From NCBI RefSeq assembly GCF_008831285.2, contig NC_045141.1, positions 12,820,106-12,884,105 of the forward strand: a stretch of 64,000 bases of DNA, read 5' to 3'. The notes below the pieces were generated by a model, which was given only the letters and a program-made list of their open reading frames with translations, was not told where the DNA came from and searched no databases. The DNA comes from Nymphaea colorata (Eukaryota; Streptophyta; Magnoliopsida; Nymphaeales; Nymphaeaceae). This document shows positions 23,501 through 35,619 of the stretch, one piece after another (the stretch's first letter is position 1; each line of letters begins with the position of its first letter). A program made the position numbers and the translations under genes.

Positions 23501-25433
23501 AAGGATAACATAGACAGAATAAAGAGAAAACTCATCAGCTTATGCAACATTATGCAGTATGGCTAATAACCCGAGTCCATGAATAACATACATAACACTA
23601 CAGTTATGCATGGGGCAATAACAATCCAACCCATGAACTCCTCTTATTAATCGTGAGCTAATGCTTCATTACAAGATGTTGCCTTTTACAATGAATAGAG
23701 CTACAATAAATTTATTGCAAATGACAGCACAACTAACTCATATAAACTACATGCCTAGACAAAGGCATTATGAATGCTGCTTGAGAAAGTACACATCATA
23801 AAAGGTTGCAAGATAGGTCACTAACAATTCTATCCAACAAGAACACATGTCAACAACAAATTAGAGCTGTGGTAACAAGAGATACCAAAGCATCCCACAT
23901 ACTACTAAAATAAATTCTTGCAAAGACATGAAACTATAACATTGCTACCTAAAACGGGGCACCTCATTTTACACCTACAAGCAGAAAAACCTCCCAATTT
24001 TTTGCTACATAAAGAAAGCAGATACCATAACCTGAATATTTTTTTCTGCAGGCAATATATTTTCAATGCAGTTCACCTGATTAATTTTTCAAGACGACAG
24101 AACTTCAGCCACTCCACCTACATCACGATATACAGACCTGGCGCACAGCACCCAGGTCTGAGATTGTGAGACTCAGATCTGTATGACAATCAGATTTTAT
24201 GATACAGTTTCAACCATAGTCACAAATAATTTTTTAGAGTTTTAAATGGCGAGGTTTTTTTCGGGTATAATACGGCAAGTTTGAAAAAACAGGAAAAATA
24301 TGGTAAATTTCTAAAAATTAAAAAAAAACTAAAAATGAAGAAAATAAAATAAATGAAAAACTAATAACACAAACATCCAAAGATAAGTAGATTTGCAACA
24401 AATGAAAAAAAAAATGAAAAAAGAAAAGTGTTTGGCATTAAAAAATAGAAAAAAGTGAAATAAACGCAAAAAAACGGGTTAAAAACACGTTTTTTCACTT
24501 TTTAATGTCTTTTTAAAAAAAATGCGTTTTTTTTAAGTTTTAAATGGCAATTTAATTTATCGCATTTTTTCGCGTTTTTTGTGACACTAATTTCAACATC
24601 TCATTGTTTCTAGTCATCCGGTCTTCCTCCACCCCCTACAGTAATCCATACTAGAAGTAAGAATCTAAGCACACATAATCATAGAGGGTACAAAGTTGAA
24701 AGACACAATTATATGAAAAATAAAGAGAGAAGAGAAAGGGGAGGAGAGGAGACAACTGCATAATCAATCATTAGCCTAATCCCAAAATAATTATGGATTA
24801 GCTTAGAAAATTACCTAGAAGTCCACTATATTCTGAAAAAAATAAAATCATAAAAACAAACTTAAAACATCAGAGTTTGAATCTACCCCTCAAACCTATG
24901 TAACCTGGGTACCTTAATTTTGGTGGAGTACCCGTACCAGTCGGGGGTGTGGCTCAGGTACGAGTCAATAGGTACTGGGTACGGTCAACGTACCCAAATC
25001 CGTATCTGTCCAAAAACAGACTCGGTCAATGTTGACCGAGTTCATTTTCATCCAAAACTTAGGTTTTTTTTTTTTGTTTTCTTATTTCCTTTCAAAAATG
25101 CAGAGCCTTGACAAGATGTGGGCGACCTCTGGTGACGTCTAGGCGGTCTAGCAACTTCCGGCGACGTCCAACGACCTCCGGCAACCTTCCTGCACGAACT
25201 TTGTTTTTTTAGTGTTGTTCTTAGTATTATTTTTGTTTTCCTGCATGAAATTTCGACTAACGTTTATATCTGACTATCTAGGGGGCTCGGTTGTCCATAT
25301 GTTTAAAGTTTTTCATAGGTTTTTTAAAAACACTGCTGCAAGATCCGTTGATATATATTTTTTATGTTGTTTATTTGTTTATGTTGATATATTTTTTTTA
25401 TTTTGATATATATTTTCTAAGTATTTCTTTTTG

Positions 25434-25480
<47 letters not shown>

Positions 25481-28400
25481 GGCTGTACCCCCGCACCTAA
25501 ATTTTTTGAAACTGGTCTGTACTTGTACCCACACCAGTACCCGCATCGGCACCCGTACCCGTACCTATGTGACATAGCCTCGAACTTATAACAATTTTCT
25601 CCAATTGACAAAAATAAATTGTTAAATGGCTAAGACATCAACTATAGGACATCATATCTAAAAGCCTAGATAAGGAATTGATGCATTGTGAATGAGTGCC
25701 TGGAGACTTCTCAGCCATTTAGGTTTAAACATGCCAAGTACTCGATCCAGATACCAAGGAAATTGTTTGAAGGATGTGAAACTCCATTTTCTTTGTCAGA
25801 TCAAAGCACTTTTCAATTCGAGGAGTCATCCATAAGCTTACACCTCTACTTCCTACTTTTAACTCTTTCCTTTTTCTTTGTACCCTCATCAGAGAGAAAC
25901 CAAAAATCCTCCGTTTTCACATAATACATAACAAAGCAAGTAGCAAACCCGTCTTACCAACTTCAACTTCCATTAGTTTGATTAGCCAAGAACCATCCAC
26001 AAACAACCATGGTTCTACAAAATACATAATCCCGATTCCCCACTAATCAGAGAAAATATCAAAGCACAATATTCTTTCAGCCTTTCACCATTTAAGAGAA
26101 TTCTCTTGTAGGTTTTCTTCCATCAGAAACTAAGGAAGTGAAAAAATACAGTCCATAGTTTGGTATTATAGCAAATTTCTTGTCAAAAAAAACTTAATAA
26201 TGTGCCATAAAGATAAAAGGGAGCCACTAATATTTAGATCAGAAAGTAACTTTTAATCAGATTCCAGAACATCATCCTGGTAGCCATTCAAGTCATGCTA
26301 GATGTGCTATCTGTAACCATGTGCCCATTGTCAACCGCTGATCTAATTAGGTCTAACAAAAATATTTACAGTCAGCCGGAAATGACTATCACCCTCTTGC
26401 ACATACATTCAAAGGAAAAGAAGAAAAGATAGTACATTGTAAATATAGAATTAACATGATATGAAGGCCTGTCATATCACATGCATTAACCCCAGAAAAA
26501 TGAAAATTAAATGGCCACAATTCCAACTGGCATAATCAATCTCTGGACTAGTTAGGACATATGCAGAAATGACAATAACAAACCAAACAAGGATCCAGCT
26601 CACAGAACTCCGCAGTGTAGGGCTTTCTCTGTCCTTCCCACATCTCATGTGCTTCAATCACACCAGATGATGACGCATCTGCATGAGTAACAAACTAGAT
26701 CATAAGAAACCACATAGAACTAAGACGTGTAGGTCAGAAGGCAATGTGGATCATCTTAAGCTAATGGCACAAATGATAAAGAAGCACAAAAGTTTAGCTT
26801 GCAGAGAAGAAAAAATTAAATTGAAATTTATATGTTGTCCTTCAGTGTGAGGAAACTCTATTATATGCTGTCACTAAATTACTTACCAGCACCAGCAGCT
26901 AGCATTGTCCACTCCGAGATATCAATGTGTAAGCCATAACACAAGGCTTACACTGTCAAATACAAATAAAACACTAACATTCTTGCACTAATGCTTCTAA
27001 TCTTTGCTTATTACTGAAAATGTTTAGCAAAAGCATATGATAACAAGAGGAGTCATTCCTCAATCTATGCAAGTTGGGAAGGGGCTACATGTTGGGGTAA
27101 GCCCTAACCTGCTAAAACTCAATTGAGGAGACTGATCCAAAACATAGACTGCCCCCTTACATCAGGTTAATGTCCCTCTAACCAGATGTATCCATTCAAA
27201 TGCCCCTTTTCAAATCATAAAACCTTCAACCTGGATTCCATAAAATCTCCAAAAACTCTCTATTTTGCTGAGAAAAGTCCTTGATGCTCTCTCTCTTGCC
27301 TTTGGTGTTTAGCATTGCTGCACTATTGCACTAAAATTGTGAATCATAATGCATGAAGTTAACAAAGCTGAGTGATATATCTTCAATATTTATTTTTTTT
27401 TCAATTCTTTTGGCATCTTATTATGTGATTTATCCATATTTTTCCAGCGGCCGACTCAATAATGACATGGGCCAGCTTTTAACATTTTAAGAATATTTTA
27501 AGATTTATTTATTTTCTTCCCATTTGTTTTTTCAAGTAATGTTTTTTCAAATATTTTTTATGGATCCACAACCAGTTCAGCTGAATCTGTAAATCAGCTG
27601 GTTCACTGGATCAGCAGTTCTACCAAACAAACCATTTTTTGCAACACTGGTTGCTATAAAGATAAGAAGTAACCTAGCATTCTATGGAGAGCAGCTCACT
27701 GCCTCTGGTTTTGGTGATGAGAGTTATGAAAGCATGGAGCTGAATTAGCTAATAGTCGATGAGACACCTAACCATGAAAGGACCATGCCTCTAGACACGG
27801 AGTTGCTCTGGCACTTCGATTAGACATTCAATTGAAGAGTGCTCCCATAGAGCCGAGGCCCTGCAGCCATGCTTGCTGATGCTGGCCAGGATCCCCCTGC
27901 ATGACAGTTGAGGCCGTCCGAGCCAGCCTGCCGGAAGGTTTACTTGGTGTTCAAGACAATGCTGGACGATGGCTAGGGAGGAACACTCCCCTGCCCGGCC
28001 TGGCTGGCCGAGGCTGGCCAGACAGATTGTGGTGGCACAAGGTGGAGTTCAAGGTACTTTTTACATGGTCTGGTTGTAGGACATCAACGTGGACAACAAC
28101 AAAGTCTACATATAGTGGAGAGCCCAATCGCCAGATGCCAGACACCTCATTGCAGACTCATGGGTGTGTGTGTGTGTGTGTGAACATGACTAGAAAGTGA
28201 AATGTGCCCATATCATAGGACCACTTCTTCAACAGGTAGAACACAACTATCTGAACTTGAGCACATCCTATGTCACATGGGTGCTCCTAAACAGTTGCCA
28301 CACCCATGTTGACATTGGTGATTGTGCTTTTCCAACATAGAACGTTTAGGTTAGTCAAACCAGGCCAACACTGACCATTTTAACTGCGCACTTGACTAAA

Positions 28401-28753
28401 TACAAGAAGCTTATAATGACTAAAATATCACATTGTAAATATAGATAATAAAGAATACTAAACAGTTAATTAACTATATAACAAATGATTACATATAATA
28501 TATATGTATATATAGGAAATTTAGAGTCACCCCACCCAAGCTGTCTAATCAAGACTGTTTGATCCAACATGATGGACAGTTAAGAGAAAAACAAGGTGAA
28601 AAAGGTGATGACATTTTCATCATATAGTATTAATTTCCACCTTTTTCTTCATGTTTTTCTCTCAAGCATCCATCTACATCATATGGCATCCATCTACATC
28701 ATATGAACAGCCTGGTTAGATGGTTGGGTAACTCTGGATGGCCAGAGTCACCG

Positions 28754-28820
<67 letters not shown>

Positions 28821-30598
28821 AAAAAAAAAAAAAACATATTCTTGCCGCACTCGCACCTATTTTTTTTTTTTTGAAAATTTCCACAAATGCACTAGCGCAC
28901 CCCACACCCATGCAACATAGGTTCAATGTATCTACTTCATGATGAGGTTGGAAATGGTTAAATGCAAAAATGACATCAAGTACCTTTTTCTTGTCAGATA
29001 TGGGTATTAGACTAAGTCACAAAGGTACATGGGTTCAGTTATATTTTTTATATTTTCTAACTTAACTTTTTCTTTAATTTTAATTTTTTCATTCTTTTTT
29101 ATTTCCCTTTCACCAAGATTGTCTATTTTCCTTTCATTTTTCCTTAATTTTGAGAATTCTTGTAGATTATTATATATATAATGCATATATTTACGTAAAT
29201 ACTACCGTCTATGTCACACGGATGCGGGTGCTGATGCCGGTTCAGCACATCCCAGAAAAACTGGATGTGGGGGTGCGGCGAAGGTATATATATATATAAT
29301 TATATGGTTGTTTCTTAACTTAATTTGTCCTTTTTTACTTTTATTAATGTAAATAAAGAAATTGAGGGAGAGAGAGAAGAAAAAAAATTAGAGGGAATAA
29401 CACAAGGTGCAGCTGGGTGCGAGTCAGACCGCAGCTGCACCCACGTCATGTCGACCCGCATGCTGCACCCTTTATAAAGAGTCCGTGTGACATAGACTAC
29501 GCACCCCCGCACCCAAATTTTCTAAAATCGCTGTACCCATATCAGCTTCGCCATACCCGGACCCGTACCCATGTGACTTACCCCACATCTCAAGTATTCT
29601 ATTTGATTTGCAGTTGATGCAACAAAATTTTTTGTTTTAGCTTGCCATCTAGATTTTGTCATTTATTGCTTAGAAGTGATTTTGTCTGACACTTGTGTTC
29701 ATACATGACAAAGAAAAACACTAGGTGCTGATGTCTCACATATGATCTCTACTCTCTAGAGAATAATATGGGAATCTGCTAGAGCCTAGACGTTATGATA
29801 CCACCATGTAAGGATCTCAACACTTGTTCAAAACTTATAGTGTCCTTTTGCTTGCGTAGTTATAGATTTAAAAATTTCAAAGGAAAGAGGGAGAATTCAG
29901 TTTTGAGCAGAGTTTTTAATTTAAACTACTCCGCTTTTCCATGCAATCAGACACGAGAAAGTAAACCATGGAAAGTTTTTCATGTTTTTCCAAGCGCAAG
30001 AAAATGGAAAAGAAGAAATTTGTCCATGAAAAAATGCAACACAACTCTTCTCACGGAAATTTTTCCATGAAATTTTATGCCGCATAAAAGGAAAACGAAC
30101 AAAAGAAAACAAAAGAAGTTGAAAACTGAAAACTGTTCAACTCATGTGATATCTAAGTGAGCCTGAGTTGTACTAAGGCCCAGAAAGCAAAAGGCACATT
30201 TAGAAGTCTATCTCAGCCATGGAAGCTCCTCCAATTTTAGTAGTCCTACATTGGAGAAGCTATGGATATAAGAAGAACAAGGTTTGCAATTACCAATTCC
30301 AATATAGTGACCTATCTGGGCTTCATTCCACTTATCGGTGTCCACCCCACCACCACAATACAAATCACAGACCTGCACATGGGACAGACAGACAAAAGGC
30401 AATAAAAACACCACAATAGAAGCTACAACCATCAATTGCTACCGAAACATTTTACAAGGGCAGAGAGAGCAAGAGGGAGAAGGGTATTACCGTAGAATAG
30501 GGGGAGACGAATATGTTGATAAGAGCTGTTTTAGCGAAGTCGCAAAGACGGTAATGTGCAGATTCTGTTCGGCAAACAAAACCGCCCATTTCACACAT
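17534..30598 (-). CDS. mRNA cap guanine-N7 methyltransferase, plant CMT2 type
   Basis: Transfers a methyl group from S-adenosylmethionine to N7 of the guanosine cap of nuclear mRNA. Twelve coding exons (minus): 30491..30589 (or 30598 if the upstream in-frame ATG is used), 30294..30372, 26584..26678, 23328..23399, 23142..23251, 22232..22351, 22021..22113, 21842..21910, 19816..19901, 19567..19716, 17887..17951, 17534..17719. All junctions are GT-AG with matching phases; the sum is 1224 nt, 407 aa (410 from the upstream ATG). Visible motifs: SAM-binding motif I VCDLYCGGGVDTDKW, HYIGID, the acidic-loop/motif IV equivalent LQLCFETEERA, LLKPGGYFFGITPDSS, PLFGKKYQLKF, LVHFPSLIRLAREAGLEYVE, and a C-terminal GILGAGPADLRF that I recall from plant CMT2-type proteins. 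Introns 2 and 3 exceed 3 kb and are full of transposon remnants. No frameshift or stop was found. Upstream non-coding exons were not identified. Confidence 0.9.
24216..24590. mobile_element. AT-rich TIR element in intron 3
   Basis: The left end AGTCACAAATAATTTTTTAG pairs with the right end (other strand) AGTGTCACAAAAAACGCG. The interior switches from A-rich to T-rich and contains GTTTTAAATGGC at both ends (near 24239 and 24538). Related in termini to the element nested in repeat copies B and C. Non-coding. Confidence 0.5.
24896..25577. mobile_element. TIR element of the CTATGTCACA-GGTAC family, intron 3
   Basis: Left end CTATGTAACCTGGGTACC; right end, read on the other strand, CTATGTCACATAGGTACGGG. 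The interior carries several GTACCCGTACC-type phrases near both ends and an AT microsatellite (25439-25479). Related termini occur at 29013..29580, 29207..29497 and about 28905-28925, so this family has repeatedly inserted in this gene. No transposase frame; the 64-69 codon frames across the microsatellite are artefacts. Confidence 0.6.
25439..25479. repeat. (AT)n microsatellite
   Basis: About 20 uninterrupted AT units inside the TIR element of intron 3. Confidence 0.95.
27840..28120. other. GC-rich patch in intron 2
   Basis: A GC-rich patch with a 99-codon plus-strand frame (27901..28200) and a 64-codon minus-strand frame, inside an AT-rich intron of the cap methyltransferase gene. Rich in GGCTGG/CCAGCC phrases. 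The composition suggests inserted foreign sequence such as a captured gene fragment, but I recognise no domain. Followed by a short (GT)n at 28163-28182. Confidence 0.3.
28331..28620 (+). repeat. Inverted-repeat arm 1 (pairs with 31206..31517)
   Basis: Starts TCCAACATAGAACGTTTAGG and ends GGTGATGACATTTTCAT. The reverse complement lies at 31206..31517 with high similarity (by eye about 85-90%, with small indels). The arms are about 2.6 kb apart and bracket coding exons 1 and 2 of the cap methyltransferase gene. The element also has partial internal symmetry on its right side, up to about 28752 (GGTGACTCT against AGAGTCACC), as in foldback MITEs. Confidence 0.8.
28757..28820. repeat. Compound microsatellite (CT)n(AT)n(CA)n
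   Basis: A CT tract, then TA, then CA, followed by an A-run. Adjacent to the right end of the foldback element. Open frames crossing it on both strands are repeat artefacts. Confidence 0.9.
29013..29580. mobile_element. Outer TIR element, host of a nested insertion
   Basis: Left end TAAGTCACAAAGGTACATGGG; right end on the other strand TAAGTCACATGGGTACGGGT. It encloses the smaller element at 29207..29497. The termini belong to the same broad family as 24896..25577. Non-coding. Confidence 0.6.
29207..29497. mobile_element. Nested TIR element with perfect 15-bp ends
   Basis: Perfect 15-bp terminal inverted repeats GTCTATGTCACACGG (29207..29221) and CCGTGTGACATAGAC (29483..29497). The 291-bp body contains GGGTGCGGG-type phrases next to both ends. 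It sits inside the outer element 29013..29580, so it inserted later. A target duplication is not clear. Confidence 0.7.
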
Positions 30599-31205
30599 GA
30601 TGGATGAAGGAAGAAAAGCAAAAGGCCGTCTGTCTCAATCACAAGCTGTCCCTCTTCCTCTTTTTTTGATGCTTGGCTTCTCACCTCATTTCCTGGCCTC
30701 CCTCTGCTGCAGCACTCAGGTGGTGTTTAATGGCACCAGATTTCAATCAGGAGAGTAGAATCCCAGGATTGTAAACCTGGAATCAGGTGGAGGAGGGATT
30801 TCAATCCTCTTTCCAAATTCAGCCTATGTATGATTGCCTGGAATAAAAGTGACGGGGATTTATTTCTTGTGTTTGGTGGCATTTCTGGTGATTTAACTTA
30901 ATGAATCTAAAGAGCTTCTGGCATGTACATTAATAACAGTTTATCGCATTTCAGTCTGTATAACCTGAGCTGAAGCAATGCAAGTATATCCTTACAAGCA
31001 ACTCAACAATTGTCCCATGGTGCAAAAATAAGGCAACATAACAGTTCAAAAATTTCCATGTACTTAATATGGTTCAGCTTAATGTTCCTTCATGAGTGCA
31101 CACAGCATCTTATGACAATAGAATTGAATCACCTTGAAAAACCTATCGATGAATATTCAGAAAACAGAAAACAAACAGCAAAGAAATAGAATGACCACCC
31201 AATAT

Positions 31206-31517
31206 CATGAAAATGTCATCACCTTTTTTTCCTTGTTTTTCCCTTAAATGTCCATTATGTTGGATCAAACAGTCTTGATTAGACAGTTTGGGTGGAGTGA
31301 CTCTAAAAAGGTAGAGTCACCATTCAATTTTCCTATATATACATATATATTATATGTAATCATTTGTTATGTAGTTAATTAACTGTTTAGTATTCTTTAT
31401 TATCTATATTTACAATGTTATATTTTAGTCATTATAAGCTTCTTGTATTTAGTCAAGTGCGCAGTTAAAATGGTCAGTTTTGGCCTGGTTTGACTAACCT
31501 AAACGTTCTATGTTGGA
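31206..31517 (-). repeat. Inverted-repeat arm 2 (pairs with 28331..28620)
   Basis: Reverse-complement copy of the element in intron 2, located upstream of the cap methyltransferase start codon. It carries an extra short hairpin, GTGACTCT then AGAGTCACC, near 31297-31321. Confidence 0.8.
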
Positions 31518-32183
31518 GTTATTTTTTGTACCACCTAGAAAAAAAACAAAGGGGCTGAAACATTTTTTCATCTATAGCAGCATCTATGTGTAGCTATTTC
31601 TTGTACCACCTAGAAAAAAAAAGCTAATAGACATCTCTTATTTCAAATGAGAAAAGATAGAATCATAGAACCGTGACAAGGAATACTATAACAGCACCAA
31701 ACTAAGATATGTGGAGGGTTTTTGAGAACTACAAACCAGAAACAGGGTCGGACATGAATACAAACGCATAGAAATTTCCAGAATAGTGAGAACCTTCAAA
31801 TAACGAAGTTACCAGTGGGCAAAATTTGGTTTTAGTTTACAGTGGAAGTAATCATGGATAACACAGTTGCTAGAAGCCTTGGCACAATAAAGTGAAAGGT
31901 GGCAACAGAAATAATATAATGATTTGTTGAAAAGATGCATAACCAAGCAGCTGCCCAAAAATAAGTTAACAATGTTCATCATTTTACCTAGTTACAGATT
32001 CTCATATCAACAAACGAATGGACAGAGAAATGCCATTAATGAATGTTGAAAATTTAAAATCTGAAACTTTACAAACCTGTAATTAGATTCCTAGAATGTG
32101 AAGGTGATTAGTGATTTTGACCTTACAAATGATCCAAACAAAATAAGAGGTGAAACATATCAAAGAAAAGTTCTTGTACTTGC

Positions 32184-32370
32184 CTTTTTCTTGATTTTAC
32201 CACCAGGAAGACGCTTTACTCCTTGCTTGGGTGCAGAGACACTACCTGCAATAGTTAAAAATATCTAGAAGCAGTTGTCACTGGTGTCAAATTATACAAC
32301 ACTTCCGAATTGAGACTCCTCTCACATTTAACGTACTTGTTGTTGTATACAAAGCCCATGGATCAGCAAA
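32184..32370 (-). other. Two possible unassigned exons upstream of the cap methyltransferase gene
   Basis: On the minus strand, 32337..32370 (reading FADPWALYTTT) ends at a good GTACGT donor, and 32184..32245 begins after CTATTGCAG and reads in phase SSVSAPKQGVKRLPGGKIKKK, ending at a GC-type donor (AAG/GCAAGT). The frame is continuous across the junction. I do not recognise the peptide. These could be exons of a small unidentified gene, upstream exons of the cap methyltransferase transcript, or chance. Confidence 0.25.
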
Positions 32371-32719
32371 CTTCAACAAGTGCAGGTTCGTGCATATAGC
32401 AGAGACGATAAATCAGAGGAAAAAGTCTAACAAGTTTGCAATATAAGATCTAGTACCTACACTAGACGAAACAGAAACAGGCCGCAACTGGCTCAGGAAC
32501 AGTAAAATGACGCACTCTACATTCAATAAGAAAACCTACACAACCATGTTAAGCGTAGAGGTAAAAACCAAACGCACGAACTATTCGTACACCAGAATCA
32601 ACAATTGGTAGCAAGAAAAGGAAGAAGAGTGCGACGTCGCGTAGAAAGACCGTCCATTTTCAAGAGGGAAGAAACTGCAGTCAAAGACCACACCAGGCAA
32701 ACATTAAAGAAGAGAGTAC

Positions 32720-32886
32720 CTCAGGGATCGAGAGCTCCGCTTCTCTTATTTTGACAACTGCACCCGTAACCCAAACCGCTCAGCCCGGCGGAACTTCTTC
32801 TGGAGCTCTGGGTCAGTCGGAACGGTGGCAGCGGAAGAAAAGAACGACGGGTGGTGGGTGGTGTCGGGAAGAAGAAACGACCTTCT
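32720..32886 (-). pseudogene. Broken MOS11/SARNP-like exon
   Basis: The minus strand reads TDPELQKKFRRAERFGLRVQLS, then K-stop, then EKRSSR, ending at a donor-like GTACTC. Plant MOS11 (the SARNP/CIP29-type mRNA-export protein of the TREX complex) has repeated RAERFG units followed by a V-x-LSEEEKR segment. The match to RRAERFG and to LS..EKR is close, but a TAA stop replaces a codon between LS and EKR and no start codon lies in frame upstream. I take it as a decayed fragment. The alternative, a 5' exon of another gene with chance similarity, is less likely. Confidence 0.55.
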
Positions 32887-33515
32887 GAACCTCTTCTTTT
32901 TTGTTTTCTTTTTTATGTTGGACCACCTTCAATAGCTTGCATTAACAGCCAATGGAAAAAACAAATTAAGCTTTCATTTTCATTTTATTGAGCGCAAAAG
33001 TCGTGGTTTTTTAAATTTTAACTTCGTGTTTGACCTAAGCTAATTGACAAATCTAATCATTATTTAACTTCATCTTATAATATCTTAATAATTGTACGTT
33101 CAAAACAATGGGTAAGTTTACTGTACATAAAAAAAAAATTAAAAACTATGTTTCAGCTTCAATTAAAATTTTGAAAGTTTGAACTTTGCAACAAAAAAAT
33201 CTTTGATCAACCCATACCCCTATGTATTTTATGAAATGAGTTTAAGTGTGTCGTCTAAACATATAAACTAGTTATTAAAAACTAATTAAAAAACTATTTT
33301 TTCACATATCCAATTTTAATCCAAACAAATGCTTAAATTTTATTATAGTTATTGACATATATATAATATGCACGAGCACAAAAAACCGACTAAAATTTGA
33401 GAAAGGGGGTAGAAAAAATGAAGAGATCCACTCGTGCCTGTCCATTCCTCAATAGAATGACTCTCTTTGTGGCGTCTCTGAATCACCACTTTTTCCTTTT
33501 ATCAACCTACAAAGA

Positions 33516-33518
<3 letters not shown>

Positions 33519-33565
<47 letters not shown>
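33519..33565. repeat. (AT)n microsatellite
   Basis: About 23 AT units without interruption. Confidence 0.95.
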
Positions 33566-33569
<4 letters not shown>

Positions 33570-34779
33570 CTTAATTTGTATGCAAACTACAACATTTAAA
33601 ACTTATATAGCATAAATGAAGAACTCGTTGACTAAGAGTTTGCATCTACCCGTTCAATGATTCAATAGTCGTCCAATAAATTCACATAACTATTTTTTTA
33701 TTGAATTTGACTATAAATTGTTTTATATTGATCACTTATTGCGAATTATTAAATCAGGTGACTCATATTATTTTTTATTTAAAAAACATTATTTAATGGG
33801 TTTTTTTTATTTCATTGAATTAATCGAAATAATTTGTGTTACATTCGTAAAAGGAGTGTTCAATGATACATCACATAATTTATTAGTAATCTTACCTTTA
33901 TTACAATTTTGTGTTTTTTTATATAAAATTGTAACATTTAATCTAATAATATACAAGATAATTTATTAAATCAAACAATTTTTTGTTTTCCTACTAGTTA
34001 AAGGTTTTTGTTTTCAAATTTGTGAATCATGTGTTATATATCAAATACCTAAGATATGATTACATAAAATAATTCACTTGATTAATTAAATAAGTAATTC
34101 ATATTAAATATATTTATTTGGTATTATGCACAGTGAAGATGGTTTCAACTTAAAATGAATATCATAATGCGTTTAAATGTTTTATTTATTATAAAACATA
34201 CTTTCTTTTAAGTTGGTTTTTAAAAAAGGTATATTTTTTGCTATCAATTTTTTTTCATATGTGACGTACATGCCAATATTTTTTAAAAAAAATTTGTCAT
34301 TTTTTAAATACATAATATAGCTATTATTGGAACCAATTTGACATAATGGTCCATTAAAAAATTTATAGCTTTAAAAGTCTATTTTTCATATTTTTAAAAA
34401 TTTTCATTTTATTCAATTTCTTGATTGAAGTCTTCTTTATTATTTAAATAAATATATTATTTAAGATATCATGCTTAGTTGATGCATTAACTATTGATGC
34501 CTTAACTATAATAGTTTGCTTGATTGCAAAAAAAAAATTTATTTAATTAATTAATTTGTTTTATACGATATAGTTTTAAATATTTTAAGTTAAATAGTGC
34601 ATATGATTTTTATAAAAATATTATTATATGCAACTCTATGGAAGTCATTTTTAATTAGAATATACTATATATAATATTTATATTCATCTTATGTTGTTAT
34701 GTTAAGTTGGTACGTTTGGCTAGACCTTTTGCCCAAACATCACACCATTGTCATAGGTTGCAACTTGAAAACCTGCAAG

Positions 34780-35015
34780 CTACACCATTCGGATATCAGT
34801 TCTCGTGGTTCGGATTCGGATATTAGCTTCCTATATCCGGATATCAGCTCTCGCCGTTTGGATTCAGATATTAAGTTACACGATTCGGATAACAGCATTC
34901 GCAGTTCGGATTCGGATATACTTGTTAAGATAGTTAGTATCCGATCGGATATTTATTGTTTACCATATCCAATTTTTTAAAAGCAAATCGAACGGATATC
35001 TGATCCGTTGACATC
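34780..35015. mobile_element. Degenerate CGGATATC-rich element
   Basis: Repeated CGGATATCAG and TTCGGATTCGGATAT phrases on both strands, ending in GATCCGTTGACATCC, which matches the right end of the element at 36115..36535. Only the right terminus is clear. Non-coding; the 93-codon frame across it is repeat-driven. Confidence 0.45.
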
Positions 35016-35619
35016 CTTAAGAAACAGTTGATGGGTGACATTTACCAGCTGTAACAATCAATGTGCAATGTGTGTTCGTTGGGTCTATATGGATCTGGTT
35101 AACTTGCAGAAATCATGAGCAAGGAAAATTTGTTGCATAAGGAGGTGGTTAAAGAGTGCAAAATGTTGTGGTTGATGCTGCTCTAAAACGATGGATAGAA
35201 GAGTGTCTTTTCAGTATATGAGATGACCATGTACATACAAGCCACATTCAACAAAAAGTTATTGAGAGTCCTGTGTTTGTTCTTTTTCCCCTAAAGTTAT
35301 TAAGTATCTTTTCCTATCTAAACTCTCTAAGCAATAAACAATAAACCCGTTATTCAATCTGTTATGAACCGTTATTTAAGTCGTGCAGTCTTGTTGCAGA
35401 GCCTTTGTTGTTTTCATGCGTAGAATGAAAACTTGTGGAGGTATGTTTCAGGCTGTTAGCCAACAATGAAACTTTTTTCTCACAATCCTCTAGGTGTTGC
35501 CATCAAAGACAAAAAATAAATCCATGGGATTAATATTCCACACAAGCTGGACTTGGGAAGGGACTTCTTTTCCCTCATCCACCTAATTCCAGGATTGTGT
35601 TATGTGCCATCAAACACTT

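Larger units (their letters stand above)
32887..35619. other. Very AT-rich repeat-laden intergenic region
   Basis: Long A/T runs and an AT microsatellite at 33519..33565. About 34780-35015 is a short element built of CGGATATC-type phrases that ends GATCCGTTGACATCC and is related to the element at 36115..36535. About 35510-35619 resembles a MITE end (TGCCATCAAACAC). No gene is supported. Confidence 0.4.

Noticed and set aside
28703-28942. Open frames of 60-79 codons on both strands
   Set aside because: They are translations of CT, AT and CA microsatellites.
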